A stretch of DNA of 64,000 bases from Agelaius tricolor (lineage: Eukaryota; Chordata; Aves; Passeriformes; Icteridae), in NCBI GenBank assembly GCA_023055355.1, contig JALJCS010000037.1:62001-126000 (forward strand), read 5' to 3'. Positions within the stretch are counted from its first letter, which is position 1. Each line of letters starts with the position of its first letter. The notes beneath the pieces were generated by a model. The model searched no databases and was not told the origin of the DNA. It saw only the letters and a list, made by a program, of their open reading frames with translations. The translations under genes were made by a program, and so were the position numbers. Positions 59,201-64,000 of this stretch are shown in pieces.

Positions 59201-60300
59201 AAGAGATGAGTTTGTTTTTGCTGGTCACTGTGAAATCTCACAGGAGTGTAACAAGTGTCCTGGGGGAATGCCTGAGAGCCTCCCAGCTCAGCCTCCTGCT
59301 TGCTCTTTAAAGACATTACACGGGGCTTGAGCTTCAGCCAAGTATGTGTGAGGAAATCTCCCTCTGCTGCCAGGCCAGGATGCTGCCTGCATCACAGATC
59401 CAAATATTCCCTTCCTCCAGCCTCAGACACTCACACCTTTGGATTCCCAGCCCCCAGCAGTGCTGAGAAAGGGGATCCATGGCTGCAGCCTGTGGGACAG
59501 CCCTGTGCTCCCAGGAAAACAGCCCCAGGCTGCCAGGAGAGCAGTGCCAGCACTGCACCGTATCCAGGTCAGGCACACTGCCCAGCCCTGGGAGAGCTGG
59601 GCCAGAGCAGGAGGCTTTTCTCACAGCTAGCTGCAGCACTCAGCTCCAGATGTTTCCTCAGCACAGCACTCAGTGTTCAAAGATCTGCAGCAGAATTTTC
59701 ATTTGGGGATGAAGAAATTCTGCGAGGGCCATTGCAAATTCCTGAGCTGATAAGGAATTCTGCTCTGGAGCTTGAAAAGGAGTCAGAGAGCAGGTCTGGG
59801 GAACAAAAAAAACTCATCTCTGTGTGTGCTGAGTCCTTGGTCCTGGACCTTGGTCCCACCACTGAAGGACCTTGAACTAAACAATTTGTGAAGCTGGGGA
59901 GAGGGAAGGGGAGTACAAAAAGCAGCCAAAGCTAATATTCAGCTAATATTCAGCTTGCAAGAAGGAACAGAGGCTGGAAACAAAATGAGACAGTCAGATC
60001 TCATTCTTCTGACAGCCATTTGGAAACGTCCATCCCCAGCTTTTGCTGATGCCAAACCTTAGCTCAGGGAGGCTGCAAATCACCAGTGTGAAAACCTCCA
60101 GCAGGGAATGAGAGAGAAGGAGACCAGAGCTCAGCAGAGAAGGTCCTGAAGAAATCATTACTCAGCCACAGGAGCTACAGCAGCCCTTGGAACAACAGGA
60201 CAGGCAGATTCAAATACAAGTAGAAGGAAGTTTTTAAAGCACTTACTCGAGAACCTCTCTTGCCAGGGGGTCCTGGTAAGCCTGGCAGACCTGGTGGGCC
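4576..60300 (-). CDS. COL27A1: COL27A1, collagen alpha-1(XXVII) chain, central part of a spliced gene (21 exons in window)
   Basis: This is the spliced span of a fibrillar collagen gene; exons are listed separately. Type XXVII collagen is a secreted homotrimeric fibrillar collagen of cartilage and other connective tissue. The 21 exons (54 or 45 bp, all phase 0) join into 357 residues of Gly-X-Y helix with one short imperfect stretch. Diagnostic blocks such as GYIGLPGLFGLPG, GKRGKMG, GFPGDIGPPG, GKPGARGLPGPRG and the GDPGLSPGKA imperfection match human COL27A1 as I recall it. The paralogue COL24A1 differs at most of these (for example GLLGNRGPPG in place of GKPGARGLPG). MIR455 inside an intron on the same strand confirms the locus. 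No exon appears to be missing against the remembered order. Both gene ends lie outside the window, so start codon, propeptides and UTRs are not seen. Exon numbers (about human 4-24) are inferred only from MIR455 lying in human intron 10. Confidence 0.95.
4621..5732 (-). other. Intron between window exons 20 and 21
   Basis: 1,112 bp; nothing recognised beyond splice sites. Confidence 0.9.
5733..5786 (-). CDS. COL27A1: COL27A1 window exon 20 (54 bp, collagen helix)
   Basis: It encodes GRSGRKGFPGTPGPNGPK, six perfect triplets; human has GQPGRKGFPGRPGLDGVK (from memory), so GRKGFPG is kept and the second half has drifted. The acceptor is GTATTTCAG and the donor AAG|GTAAGA. Confidence 0.95.
5787..6453 (-). 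other. Intron between window exons 19 and 20
   Basis: 667 bp; a T-rich homopolymer tract near 6078 is the only notable element. Confidence 0.9.
6454..6498 (-). CDS. COL27A1: COL27A1 window exon 19 (45 bp, collagen helix)
   Basis: It encodes GDEGPLGPPGVPGPE, five perfect triplets, matching human GDEGPMGPPGAPGLE with conservative changes. The acceptor is CACCTCAG and the donor GAG|GTAGGT. Confidence 0.95.
6499..8376 (-). other. Intron between window exons 18 and 19
   Basis: 1,878 bp; no repeat or further exon recognised. Confidence 0.9.
8377..8430 (-). CDS. COL27A1: COL27A1 window exon 18 (54 bp, collagen helix)
   Basis: It encodes GKPGARGLPGPRGLPGQE, six perfect triplets. The GKPGARGLPGPRG block is the same as human COL27A1 and unlike COL24A1 (GLLGNRGPPGPPG), so this is a good exon for telling the paralogues apart. 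The acceptor is CTTTCTCAG and the donor GAG|GTGAGT. Confidence 0.95.
8431..8739 (-). other. Intron between window exons 17 and 18
   Basis: 309 bp; nothing further seen. Confidence 0.9.
8740..8793 (-). CDS. COL27A1: COL27A1 window exon 17 (54 bp, collagen helix)
   Basis: It encodes GFPGDIGPPGENGPEGLK, six perfect triplets. Human COL27A1 has GFPGDIGPPGDNGPEGMK; COL24A1 is also similar here (GFPGDIGIPGQNGPEGPK), so this exon alone would not separate the paralogues. The acceptor is CCTCCAG and the donor AAG|GTGAGT. Confidence 0.95.
8794..9770 (-). other. Intron between window exons 16 and 17
   Basis: 977 bp; includes the SOX-motif candidate element at 9060-9310. Confidence 0.9.
9060..9310. promoter_or_regulatory. 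Candidate conserved non-coding element with SOX-type motifs
   Basis: This intronic stretch has mixed composition, several retained CpGs, a TTTAATTAATCTTT homeodomain-like core and two ACAAAG motifs (9253, 9284) 31 bp apart, a form bound by SOX-family factors. SOX9 is known to activate COL27A1, through intron 1 sites in human. That this block is an enhancer is inference. Confidence 0.3.
9771..9824 (-). CDS. COL27A1: COL27A1 window exon 16 (54 bp, collagen helix)
   Basis: It encodes GKVGDKGPVGFPGPPGPE, six perfect triplets, near human GKVGDKGSIGFPGPPGPE. The acceptor is TTCTGCAG and the donor GAG|GTATGT. Acidic and basic residues alternate as expected for a stable helix segment. Confidence 0.95.
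9962..10015 (-). CDS. COL27A1: COL27A1 window exon 15 (54 bp, collagen helix)
   Basis: It encodes GSQGLPGVPGARGKAGPL, six perfect triplets, differing from remembered human GSQGLPGFPGARGKPGPL at two positions. The acceptor is TCTCTCAG and the donor GTAAGT. It is separated from the next exon by the shortest intron of the window (137 bp). Confidence 0.95.
10016..10723 (-). other. Intron between window exons 14 and 15
   Basis: 708 bp; a run of 17 A at 10064-10080 (T in the pre-mRNA) lies about 50 bp upstream of the exon 15 acceptor. Confidence 0.9.
10724..10777 (-). CDS. COL27A1: COL27A1 window exon 14 (54 bp, collagen helix)
   Basis: It encodes GDQGRAGVPGDIGFQGDK, six perfect triplets; human has GEQGVPGVSGDPGFQGDK at this place (from memory), so the GFQGDK end is conserved and the middle has drifted. 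The acceptor is GTACCCAG and the donor AAG|GTAATTG. Confidence 0.94.
11361..11382. repeat. (CTGT)n short tandem repeat
   Basis: Five CTGT units plus partial unit, intronic. Confidence 0.9.
11480..11548 (+). mobile_element. Probable CR1 LINE 3' tail fragment
   Basis: The run CTCTGGACCAAATCACCTCC followed by TGATGCCCCTTCCAGCCTCA resembles the end of some CR1 subfamilies (pattern: ...TCACCTCCTGAGGTCCCTTCCAGCCTCA). It is short and degraded. Confidence 0.45.
12038..12056. promoter_or_regulatory. 19-bp palindrome with a STAT-type core
   Basis: AAATGTTCC-C-GGAACATTT is a perfect inverted repeat with one central base. Its core TTCCCGGAA (12043-12051) fits the STAT (GAS) consensus TTCNNNGAA. It sits in an AT-rich island of the 4.5 kb intron. 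A regulatory role is inference. Confidence 0.4.
12101..12186. repeat. Nested inverted repeat (foldback)
   Basis: Outer arms AATGTTGGT (12101) and ACCAACATT (12178) enclose inner arms ATTTTACTC (12128) and GAGTAAAAT (12168). The left arms are 18 bp apart and the right arms 1 bp apart. It could be a relic of a palindromic DNA transposon or chance in AT-rich DNA. Confidence 0.5.
15331..15375 (-). CDS. COL27A1: COL27A1 window exon 13 (45 bp, collagen helix), weak donor
   Basis: It encodes GLMGNPGEHGLKGDK, five perfect triplets, comparable to human GLMGSVGEPGLKGDK. The acceptor is CTTTCAG. The donor is AAG|GTGATC, which lacks the G at +5, so it is one of the weaker donors here; the exon side (AAG) matches consensus. 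Skipping would be in frame. Confidence 0.94.
15376..15727 (-). other. Intron between window exons 12 and 13
   Basis: 352 bp; carries the three 9-bp repeats just past the exon 12 donor. Confidence 0.9.
15691..15717. repeat. Three perfect 9-bp tandem repeats (AGCTCAGAG)
   Basis: AGCTCAGAG occurs three times in a row, ending 10 bp before the end of the exon at 15728-15781, i.e. in the intron just past its splice donor. Confidence 0.95.
15728..15781 (-). CDS. COL27A1: COL27A1 window exon 12 (54 bp, collagen helix)
   Basis: It encodes GDMGPVGPIGYPGPKGLK, six perfect triplets; the GPIGYPGPKG block agrees with human COL27A1. The acceptor is CTCACTAG, with a short pyrimidine tract, and the donor is GTGAGGG. 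It lies only 352 bp upstream of the next exon. Confidence 0.95.
15782..17998 (-). other. Intron between window exons 11 and 12
   Basis: 2,217 bp; contains the 45-bp tandem duplication at 16830-16919 and otherwise nothing recognised. Confidence 0.9.
16830..16919. repeat. 45-bp tandem duplication
   Basis: Two adjacent 45 bp units, each starting AATATCTGTGAGATAA and ending CTTTCCA, differ at about five positions. It is intronic with no coding role seen. Confidence 0.9.
17999..18043 (-). CDS. COL27A1: COL27A1 window exon 11 (45 bp, collagen helix)
   Basis: It encodes GELGAPGPPGVLGLI, five perfect triplets, close to human GELGLPGPPGVPGLI. The acceptor is CCTTTTAG. The last exon base is T, not G (ATT|GTAAGT), which is compensated by a perfect intronic GTAAGT. 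Confidence 0.94.
18044..21653 (-). other. Intron between window exons 10 and 11
   Basis: 3,610 bp; a pyrimidine-rich stretch near 18160-18210 and the candidate non-coding element at 20215-20410. No transposon recognised. Confidence 0.9.
20215..20410. promoter_or_regulatory. Candidate conserved non-coding element
   Basis: It contains TTTAAGTCAGCCCAAACAG, ATTAATATTTAAGAGCCGTT, a GATAAGATGAAAG (GATA-type) motif and ATGAATTAACGGGAC, with no repeat signature. Texture alone suggests constraint; no alignment was possible. Confidence 0.25.
21654..21707 (-). CDS. COL27A1: COL27A1 window exon 10 (54 bp, collagen helix)
   Basis: It encodes GFPGNFGERGPPGIDGNP, six perfect triplets; GFPG-FGERGPPG-DGNP is shared with human COL27A1 in my memory. 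The acceptor is CTTCTCAG and the donor GTAAGTTC. It follows the largest intron of the window (11.0 kb). Confidence 0.95.
28121..28193. repeat. Imperfect tandem duplication (about 36 bp unit)
   Basis: GACACTGGATCTAGCCAATG and then GATGGATCTATCTCA are repeated as GACATTGGATCTGTCCAAGG and ATGGATCTATCTCA. It is intronic. Confidence 0.8.
31092..31690 (+). mobile_element. Solo LTR of an endogenous retrovirus (copy A)
   Basis: About 600 bp that align along their length, by eye, with 47420-48035 in the same orientation. It has LTR layout on the plus strand: a TATAAAA box at 31495, then AATAAA signals at 31586 and 31596. No retroviral coding sequence lies next to it, so it is a solo LTR left by recombination. 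Ends are approximate because I could not define a clear target-site duplication. It is antisense to COL27A1. The exact family is not assigned. Confidence 0.75.
32728..32772 (-). CDS. COL27A1: COL27A1 window exon 9 (45 bp, basic helix segment)
   Basis: It encodes GIPGVPGKRGKMGRP, five perfect triplets with four basic residues in the last three triplets (KR, K, R). Such clusters in collagens often bind glycosaminoglycan, but that is inference. Human COL27A1 has the same GKRGKMG block. The donor is GTAAAGT. The acceptor is CCTTGCAG, preceded about 24 bp upstream by a run of 22 T on the transcribed sense strand, which dominates its pyrimidine tract. Confidence 0.95.
32796..32817. repeat. Poly-A run forming the pyrimidine tract of window exon 9
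   Basis: Twenty-two A on the plus strand are 22 T in the COL27A1 pre-mRNA, starting about 24 bp upstream of the exon 9 acceptor (32773-32774). Confidence 0.95.
32960..33160. promoter_or_regulatory. Candidate conserved non-coding element near window exon 9
   Basis: It lies about 190 bp upstream of window exon 9 and 1.2 kb downstream of MIR455. It holds CAATTAACC, CATTAACTGCGGCC, CAGTCATTAAGCTAC, TTATGTTTCTTATTTAG and GCATTAAATCAGCGTGG blocks, with several CpGs and homeodomain-like ATTA cores. Function is inferred only. Confidence 0.25.
33970..34023 (-). CDS. COL27A1: COL27A1 window exon 8 (54 bp, collagen helix), just downstream of MIR455
   Basis: It encodes GYIGLPGLFGLPGADGER. The GYIGLPGLFGLPG run is one of the most specific COL27A1 signatures in the window and differs from human by one residue in 18 as I recall it. 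The acceptor is CTTTAG and the donor GTGAGT. Unusually for collagen helix, hydrophobic residues (Tyr, Ile, Leu, Leu, Phe, Leu) crowd four triplets. Confidence 0.96.
34155..34175 (-). ncRNA. miR-455-3p mature arm
   Basis: The mature 3p sequence begins GCAGTCCATGG on the minus strand and ends in TATACAC. Seed positions 2-8 are CAGTCCA. Mature ends are taken from the known miRNA family, not from small-RNA data. Confidence 0.9.
34192..34213 (-). ncRNA. miR-455-5p mature arm
   Basis: The mature 5p sequence begins TATGTGCCCTTGG on the minus strand. Seed positions 2-8 are ATGTGCC. The C at position 9 differs from the human U. Ends follow the known family. Confidence 0.9.
36279..36323 (-). CDS. COL27A1: COL27A1 window exon 7 (45 bp, collagen helix), just upstream of MIR455
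   Basis: It encodes GLPGPIGESGPKGTR, five perfect triplets, comparable to human GLPGPVGDPGPKGSR. The acceptor ends GTTCTAG and the donor is GTAAGC. The following intron carries MIR455, so by the human gene structure this would be exon 10. Confidence 0.95.
36324..38706 (-). other. Intron between window exons 6 and 7
   Basis: 2,383 bp; contains the TA microsatellite and a short duplicated TGCATGGTTCTGCTTTAAG near 36413 and 36453. Confidence 0.9.
38175..38212. repeat. (TA)n microsatellite
   Basis: About 19 uninterrupted TA units in intron, followed after 22 bp by a short GTGTGTGTATATATA stretch. It is self-complementary and likely length-polymorphic. Confidence 0.97.
38707..38760 (-). CDS. COL27A1: COL27A1 window exon 6 (54 bp, collagen helix), weak donor
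   Basis: It encodes GERGPAGSPGAKGYPGRQ, six perfect triplets; the GSPGAKGYPGRQ block is the same as in human COL27A1 as I recall it. The acceptor is CTCCAAAG. The donor reads GGCAG|GTGCAG, with G at +3 and C at +4, weaker than those of most neighbouring exons. Skipping would remove 18 residues without changing the frame. Confidence 0.93.
38761..39585 (-). other. Intron between window exons 5 and 6
   Basis: 825 bp; a T-rich tract near 39165-39179 only. Confidence 0.9.
39586..39630 (-). CDS. COL27A1: COL27A1 window exon 5 (45 bp, collagen helix)
   Basis: It encodes GYKGYPGPPGHPGDQ, five perfect triplets. Human COL27A1 has GHKGYPGPAGHPGEQ at this place (from memory). The acceptor is CTTTTGACAG and the donor a strong GTGAGT. 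45 bp is the usual fibrillar-collagen exon with one triplet fewer than 54 bp. Confidence 0.95.
39631..44524 (-). other. Intron between window exons 4 and 5
   Basis: 4,894 bp; contains the probable CR1 fragment at 42566 and an AT-rich imperfect repeat (AAAATAAAATTTTTAAAATA) at about 44463-44489 near the exon 4 donor. Confidence 0.9.
42566..42662 (-). mobile_element. Probable CR1 LINE fragment, minus orientation
   Basis: The plus strand reads like the complement of a CR1 3' region: GAGATCAGCCTGTCCAATCC, then GCCAGCATTCCCAAGGCAGG and CACACTGTCCAAAACCACA. Divergence is high and the ends are unclear. Confidence 0.5.
44525..44578 (-). CDS. COL27A1: COL27A1 window exon 4 (54 bp, collagen helix)
   Basis: It encodes GDVGLPGLTGFPGPPGRK, six perfect triplets resuming regular helix directly after the imperfect exon. 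The GPPGRK ending matches the remembered human counterpart. The acceptor is CCTACAG and the donor GTAAGAG. Phase is 0 on both sides. Confidence 0.95.
44579..46409 (-). other. Intron between window exons 3 and 4
   Basis: 1,831 bp; nothing further recognised. Confidence 0.9.
46410..46463 (-). CDS. COL27A1: COL27A1 window exon 3 (54 bp) with Gly-X-Y imperfection
   Basis: It encodes GQKGDPGLSPGKARNGQK. Glycine spacing is 3, 3, 4, 5, 3, so GLSP and GKARN break the triplet rule, yet together they add nine residues and the register is restored. The exon therefore keeps the standard 54 bp. Human COL27A1 has a closely similar imperfect stretch here (GLSPGKAHDG, from memory), and COL24A1 has a related one, so this is an inherited family trait and not damage. 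The acceptor is CATTTCAG and the donor GTGAGATG. The interruption should make a flexible or locally unwound site in the N-terminal part of the helix. Confidence 0.94.
47420..48035 (+). mobile_element. Solo LTR of the same family (copy B)
   Basis: Same family and orientation as 31092-31690. It starts near TGTCAGAATTC, shares the blocks CAGGACATCCCTCTGGCTGT, GGTCTCAGAGACCCTGGCAC (GGCTC... in copy A), TCACGGGGTGAAAA and GGTGATAGGTATT with copy A, and has TATAAAA at 47824 and AATAAA at 47918. The two copies differ by many substitutions and small indels. Since several exons lie between them, they are two independent solo LTRs and not the ends of one provirus. Confidence 0.75.
49998..50134 (+). mobile_element. 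CR1 LINE 3' fragment
   Basis: The stretch CCAAGGCCAGGCTGGATGGA...GACCTGGTCTAGGGGAGGATGTCCCTGCCCAT...GGTTCCAACCCAAACCATTCTTTGATGA is the typical 3' tail of an avian CR1 retrotransposon. It is 5'-truncated and on the plus strand, antisense to the collagen gene. Confidence 0.85.
51973..52026 (-). CDS. COL27A1: COL27A1 window exon 2 (54 bp, collagen helix)
   Basis: It encodes GPPGPHGNPGSPGPPGLK, six uninterrupted triplets rich in proline. The acceptor is GTGTTTTAG and the donor GTAAGTATG, near consensus. Phase is 0 at both ends. It lies between an 8.2 kb upstream and a 5.5 kb downstream intron and is followed in the transcript by the exon carrying the helix imperfection. Confidence 0.95.
54124..54539 (+). 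mobile_element. Solo LTR of a passerine-type endogenous retrovirus (second family)
   Basis: This 0.4 kb element has the look of an abundant passerine LTR: a start near TGTCATATTTTCTGG, a CCAAT box at 54322 in GGCCAATCGG, an AT-rich part, and an AATAAA signal at 54467 followed by a short R/U5-like end. The 10-bp direct repeat AAAATCCTAA flanks it at 54114-54123 and 54540-54549 and may be, or contain, the target-site duplication. No internal retroviral sequence is present. It is unrelated to copies A and B and also antisense to COL27A1. Confidence 0.75.
56395..56520 (+). mobile_element. CR1 LINE 3' fragment
   Basis: It contains TTGGACAGGGCTTGGAGCAG, CCTGGTCTAGAGGAAGGTG, CCTGCCCATGG and GATGATCTTCAAGGTCCCTT in CR1 order, followed by a degraded tail. 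It is an old, 5'-truncated copy in the plus orientation. Confidence 0.85.
57308..57355. repeat. Tandem duplication, about 24 bp unit
   Basis: GATAGTGTTATTAGCCACTC is repeated as GATAGTGTTATTAGCCATTC at 24 bp spacing, intronic. Confidence 0.85.
60247..60300 (-). CDS. COL27A1: COL27A1 window exon 1 (54 bp, collagen helix)
   Basis: Read on the minus strand it encodes GPPGLPGLPGPPGKRGSR, six Gly-X-Y triplets. The acceptor ends in a T-rich tract and TAG, and the donor is a strong GTAAGT. It is the most 5' exon in the window and belongs to the N-terminal part of the major helix. The basic KRGSR end matches the KRG-R block at this place in human COL27A1. The large upstream exon encoding the thrombospondin-like N-terminal domain is not found between 60301 and 64000. 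Confidence 0.94.
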
Positions 60301-63300
60301 CTAGAAAAACAAAAATAGGTATTAGTGATGGTTCTGCAACAGAATGGTGCTCCTGACAGTACTTCACAAAGAGAGAGACCCATAACACAATCATTTGGAG
60401 AAGACCTGGGGAGAAGAGCCAATTACAGCATCACAGCCAAAACTTCCCTTCAGCTTATGCTATTGCTACAAAGGGATAAAAAGCCACGCACAAAAACATC
60501 TGCAGGAGCACGAATTTCCAGAGAGCAGAGACAGAGCATCCCCATCTTCCTGCTGCAGCCTGCATTCCCAGGATCACAGCTGTGCCTTGTGCTTGCCCTC
60601 TCCTGGGCCTGTGCTGTGCCACAGGGGTAACACAAGAGTGTCCCAGCTTTGGGTTTTCCTGCTCTGTGTCAGCACCTTGGCAAGGGAAGCACATTGTGTG
60701 CTCTAATCTCTGTCAGATGGACACGTGCAGCTCTCGGTGTTGTAGGTTCCTACATGAGTTACAACAAAATCTGTGATTATGTGCAACCCCAGCACTTCAT
60801 ATTTCAGAGCAGCAGGTTATAAAATGTAATAAAATTGGTGTCAATGTTGGAAATTCTTAAATATGGTTCTGTAGCAAAGGAAAGGTCGGGTCATACATGT
60901 CAGAGTAGTGGGGATCTTGTAAGAGGGGAGGAACAAAGTGGAGATATCAGGAGCCCAGCTGTGCACTGATCTGAAACAGGTTAGGAAAAAATACTTAACC
61001 AACGAGGTTTGAATTTGTTCATCTATTTATTCTTTTTTTTTCCAATGGGCTGGAGAATTCAGATTTCTGGAGAGCCATCTGCAACTCCTAATAACTCCTC
61101 AAAACTTCTTTTTCCCCCAAGCCAAACATGTCTGACAAGAATAACTGTTAATTAAAGCCTCTCCCAGAGGATTTATATTCTGGTAGCTTGCTACAAAAGA
61201 CAAGTTTCCATTGCATTCAGTGGAGACACATGCAGAGCAGGCAGTGAAGGGTGTTTGGAAGGCAGCCTGAGCTCTCTGCCTGCATGGCAGGTCCCAGGAA
61301 CTGCATTCCACAGGGATGAAGGTGCAGGGCCTGGAGCAGGCACAGGATGAAGCCCATTCTGGCCTTGCTCCCTTCCCACTGGGCCGTCCCTGTGGGATCT
61401 CCTCCCTGCCAGGCTGGCCCTGCTGCTCAGAGCTGCTCAGGCTGGTGGTGCCCATGAGCAGGAGCCAAAAAGCTCAAGATCTCTCCTGCAGCTCCCAGGA
61501 GTCACCAAGGGCATGACTCAGTGAGAAAAAAATCAACCCAGGAGATCCCTACTCTAAATCTCATGCCCAGGAAAAGATTTTGGAAAGAGAAAACTTGCTT
61601 GAACCGTACAGGTAACCAATGGATAATTACTCCCCTGATATGACCAACCCTCCCACATGTAAACAGCACATTAAGTTGTATAAAAGTCTATTATCTGAAG
61701 TCTTATCTATCTATTTTAAGAGCCAAACTTGGCACAGTAGAAAAAAAAGTCAAGGAAGGCATAAACAAAAGCCTAGTGTCCTCTGTGCTATCAATTTATC
61801 AGCACAACAAATAAATAGTGACTTTCTTCCCTGTAGTGAAGATAACAAGAAAGGTTTGTTTTAAAGGAGCCTGCACAGCAGAGAACAGGTGATGTCCCTC
61901 AGTGTGACCCAGGGATGCACCTCTGTCACCACAGGAGCCCCAGCTGCTGCCCAGCCCTGCCTGCCCTGGCCAGGCCCAGCCTCCACAGTGTGGGACACTT
62001 CATCTGACCCCTCTGCCAGCTGCTTGGTGCTGGCCAACACAGTATTAGTGCTCTTTGTATTAACAACCCTCATTGATACAGCTGACCCTGATTTTAGCAA
62101 TATCCCAGTGTTTTAACCTGCCATTGTGCCAGCTCAGGGCCCCGTGCATAATGCAATTATACAGCTGTGCAAATTGACATGTAATTGTAGGGGTTTTTTT
62201 AAGCTTCATGTATAATTGTGCTCCAGAATCCCAGATTTTATTAAAAATATCCCCCTGCCCTTTTAGTTGGGATGATAACTATCAAACCACGAATCCAGTG
62301 CAACTGAGGCAGCAACAGGTTTAATAAGAGTTTATCAGAGATTAATCCATGTCCTTGATCTCTCCTCCACCAAAACCCATCCCCATTTACACCCTTAGAG
62401 GAGGTAAAAGAGGAGATGCAACTGTCTGAGCATGGTGTTCCCCATGTACCAGAATTGAGGTGAACTTTTCCACCTTCCTGCTAACAGCAGCTGCAATTGT
62501 ACTTGGCTGCTTGAGCAAAAACCTTCTCCAAAAATGTGAGCTGCTCAGAACAGACTGAAACTAACACAAAAATAGGGAGAGAGTTAATACCAGCACTGGA
62601 GTGGGAATACAGAGAGAAAGGCTTCTAGCTGGAAAAGCACAGAGCAGCACACAGCTCAGGAGTCCCTGCCATGGTGCTTTGATCTGCCATCCCTTCAGAC
62701 TCATGTTTCCTTGACTGAGGAGTAGGAGGGATAAGGGGAAGGTGGGATGAGTGGCTCAAAGGCGCCAGGCACTACAGAAACTGCAGAAGGTAAGGATGTG
62801 ACCACATTTAAATTGAAGCCAGTGAAGGTGGAAGAGGGCTGGGGCAGTGGATGGGCACAGGCAGTGCTGAGAAGTGACACCCTGTGAGGCCACTTTGTAT
62901 TTATTTGTCCCATTTCTCAGTTCCTTGGTGGCTGGGTTGGATGGGACATGGGCTGTGCCCTCCTGGTGCCTCCTTTCCCCTCTGCCTCTCTATGCCCCAG
63001 CCCATGCTCTCAGACAAGAGGCTCAAGCTCAGGGATAAGAGCCCCACATGTCACAGCTGGGGAGAGCAATGCTGGAATTCACTCAAGGCAAATGTGCATC
63101 CAGAGGAGAAGGGCAGGGTCAGGGCCCAGCTCCTTACAAATGATGGATGCAGTCAGGAGATGTCTGTCAGTGAGCCTGCACACACAGCTCAGGTCACACA
63201 GAGCCTTTGGGGACCTCTGCACTGTCCCTTGGGCACCCCTGGGGAATTCACCAGGAGCAGAGGGCAGTGCTCCAAGGGCAGGAGGGTTTCCTGCTGCTGG

Positions 63301-64000
63301 CACTGGGGTGAGGATATCAGCGCTCTGCCCCTGCCCTCCCATCACAGGGATGGAGCCTCCTGTGGGAGCTCCTGCCCCTGGCACTGCAGCTCTTGTCTCT
63401 CTGGCTCCTTGCCTGCTCCTCCTGCAAACGGATGGCAGAGAACACCCACCCTGTTATCACACAAAGCCAGAGCAGAGATCAAGGAGAAACTCAGCAGCAG
63501 CAGCAGCAGACACTCTCTCTCTTCTCCAGCCAAACAGCTGAGCTGTTAACCAGCCTGAACAGCTCCTGAAGCAGCTCAGGGCAGCCACAATAAAGTTTAA
63601 CCCTTCTCAGTTTCCCACGGTAGCATTAGCAATGACGACCGACCCCACCAAATGATTACAGGATTTATTCTAAGCTGCTGCTGGGAAACTTGCTGCTGCA
63701 AAAGGGACTTTTTTTTTTTTAATCTTAGCTCTCTGAGCTTCAAATTGCAAATGGAAAATTAAACATACTTGTCTGAAAGGAAAATACATGGGACCCTGAG
63801 GATAAGGGAAATCTTGCCATTTCCTTTTGCTGTTAATTTATACCTCTGCCTCTCCCACACTGTGATCCCCCTTCACTGCTTCCTCTGCCCACAGCAGTGC
63901 TGCAGGGAGCAAGGTGCCTTCTGAGCTGCTCCAAACTCAGCAAGGCCAAACCTGCTGTTGAATTAAAGCACACTGAGTGCAAGAATTGGTGCTGGCAATT
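60301..64000 (-). other. Intron upstream of window exon 1 (partial)
   Basis: At least 3.7 kb with no Gly-X-Y exon and no large minus-strand open frame that could be the thrombospondin-like domain exon. Contains (CAG)6 at 63492. The 221-codon frame at 62884-63549 (plus) has no recognisable domain. Confidence 0.85.
63492..63509. repeat. (CAG)6 short tandem repeat
   Basis: Six CAG units followed by a CT dinucleotide stretch, in the intron upstream of window exon 1. Confidence 0.9.

Larger units (their letters stand above)
52027..60246 (-). other. Intron between window exons 1 and 2
   Basis: 8,220 bp; contains the second-family solo LTR, a CR1 tail and a 24-bp tandem duplication. Remaining sequence is unremarkable. 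Confidence 0.9.

Noticed and set aside
62884..63549. 221-codon open frame on the plus strand (with a 197-codon frame overlapping it)
   Set aside because: No recognisable domain, low-complexity Ser/Cys/Pro content, two overlapping frames open at once in GC-rich DNA, no promoter or splice context. Treated as chance in the COL27A1 intron.
1..64000. COL24A1 as the identity of the gene
   Set aside because: COL24A1 is the closest paralogue, but exon sequences such as GKPGARGLPGPRG and GYIGLPGLFGLPG fit COL27A1, and MIR455 is a COL27A1 resident.

Overview
The window is vertebrate nuclear DNA, most likely from a songbird. CR1-type LINE tails, three solo LTRs of a kind common in passerine genomes, compact introns and almost no other interspersed repeats point that way. 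The species assignment is inference. I see no prokaryotic gene organisation, no CRISPR array, no tRNA or rRNA and no second protein-coding gene.

The window is the central part of one gene on the minus strand: COL27A1, the alpha-1 chain of fibrillar collagen XXVII. I decoded 21 exons directly. In transcription order they run from 60300 down to 4576: 14 exons of 54 bp and 7 of 45 bp. Each starts on a complete glycine codon, ends on a codon boundary and has AG/GT splice sites. Together they encode 357 contiguous residues of the Gly-X-Y triple helix, near its N-terminal end. Order and sequence agree with human COL27A1 as I remember it, and clearly better than with the paralogue COL24A1. The N-terminal exons (signal peptide, thrombospondin-like and variable domains) lie beyond position 64000. 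The rest of the helix and the C-propeptide lie before position 1.

The microRNA gene MIR455 sits in the intron at 34024-36278, on the same strand. Both mature arms are readable. MIR455 is a known resident of COL27A1 (intron 10 in human), so it confirms the gene independently and suggests that the first exon in this window corresponds to about human exon 4.

Layout by coordinate: 4.6-10.8 kb holds eight exons, six of them in 2.4 kb (8377-10777). 10.8-15.3 kb is an intron with an AT-rich, palindrome-bearing island. 15.3-21.7 kb holds four exons. 21.7-32.7 kb is an 11 kb intron carrying a solo LTR. 32.7-39.6 kb holds five exons and MIR455. 39.6-60.3 kb holds four widely spaced exons and most of the repeats (two solo LTRs and three CR1 pieces). 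60.3-64 kb is intron. All three LTRs are antisense to the gene. Apart from the microRNA, the most notable coding feature is a double interruption of the Gly-X-Y repeat in the exon at 46410-46463.
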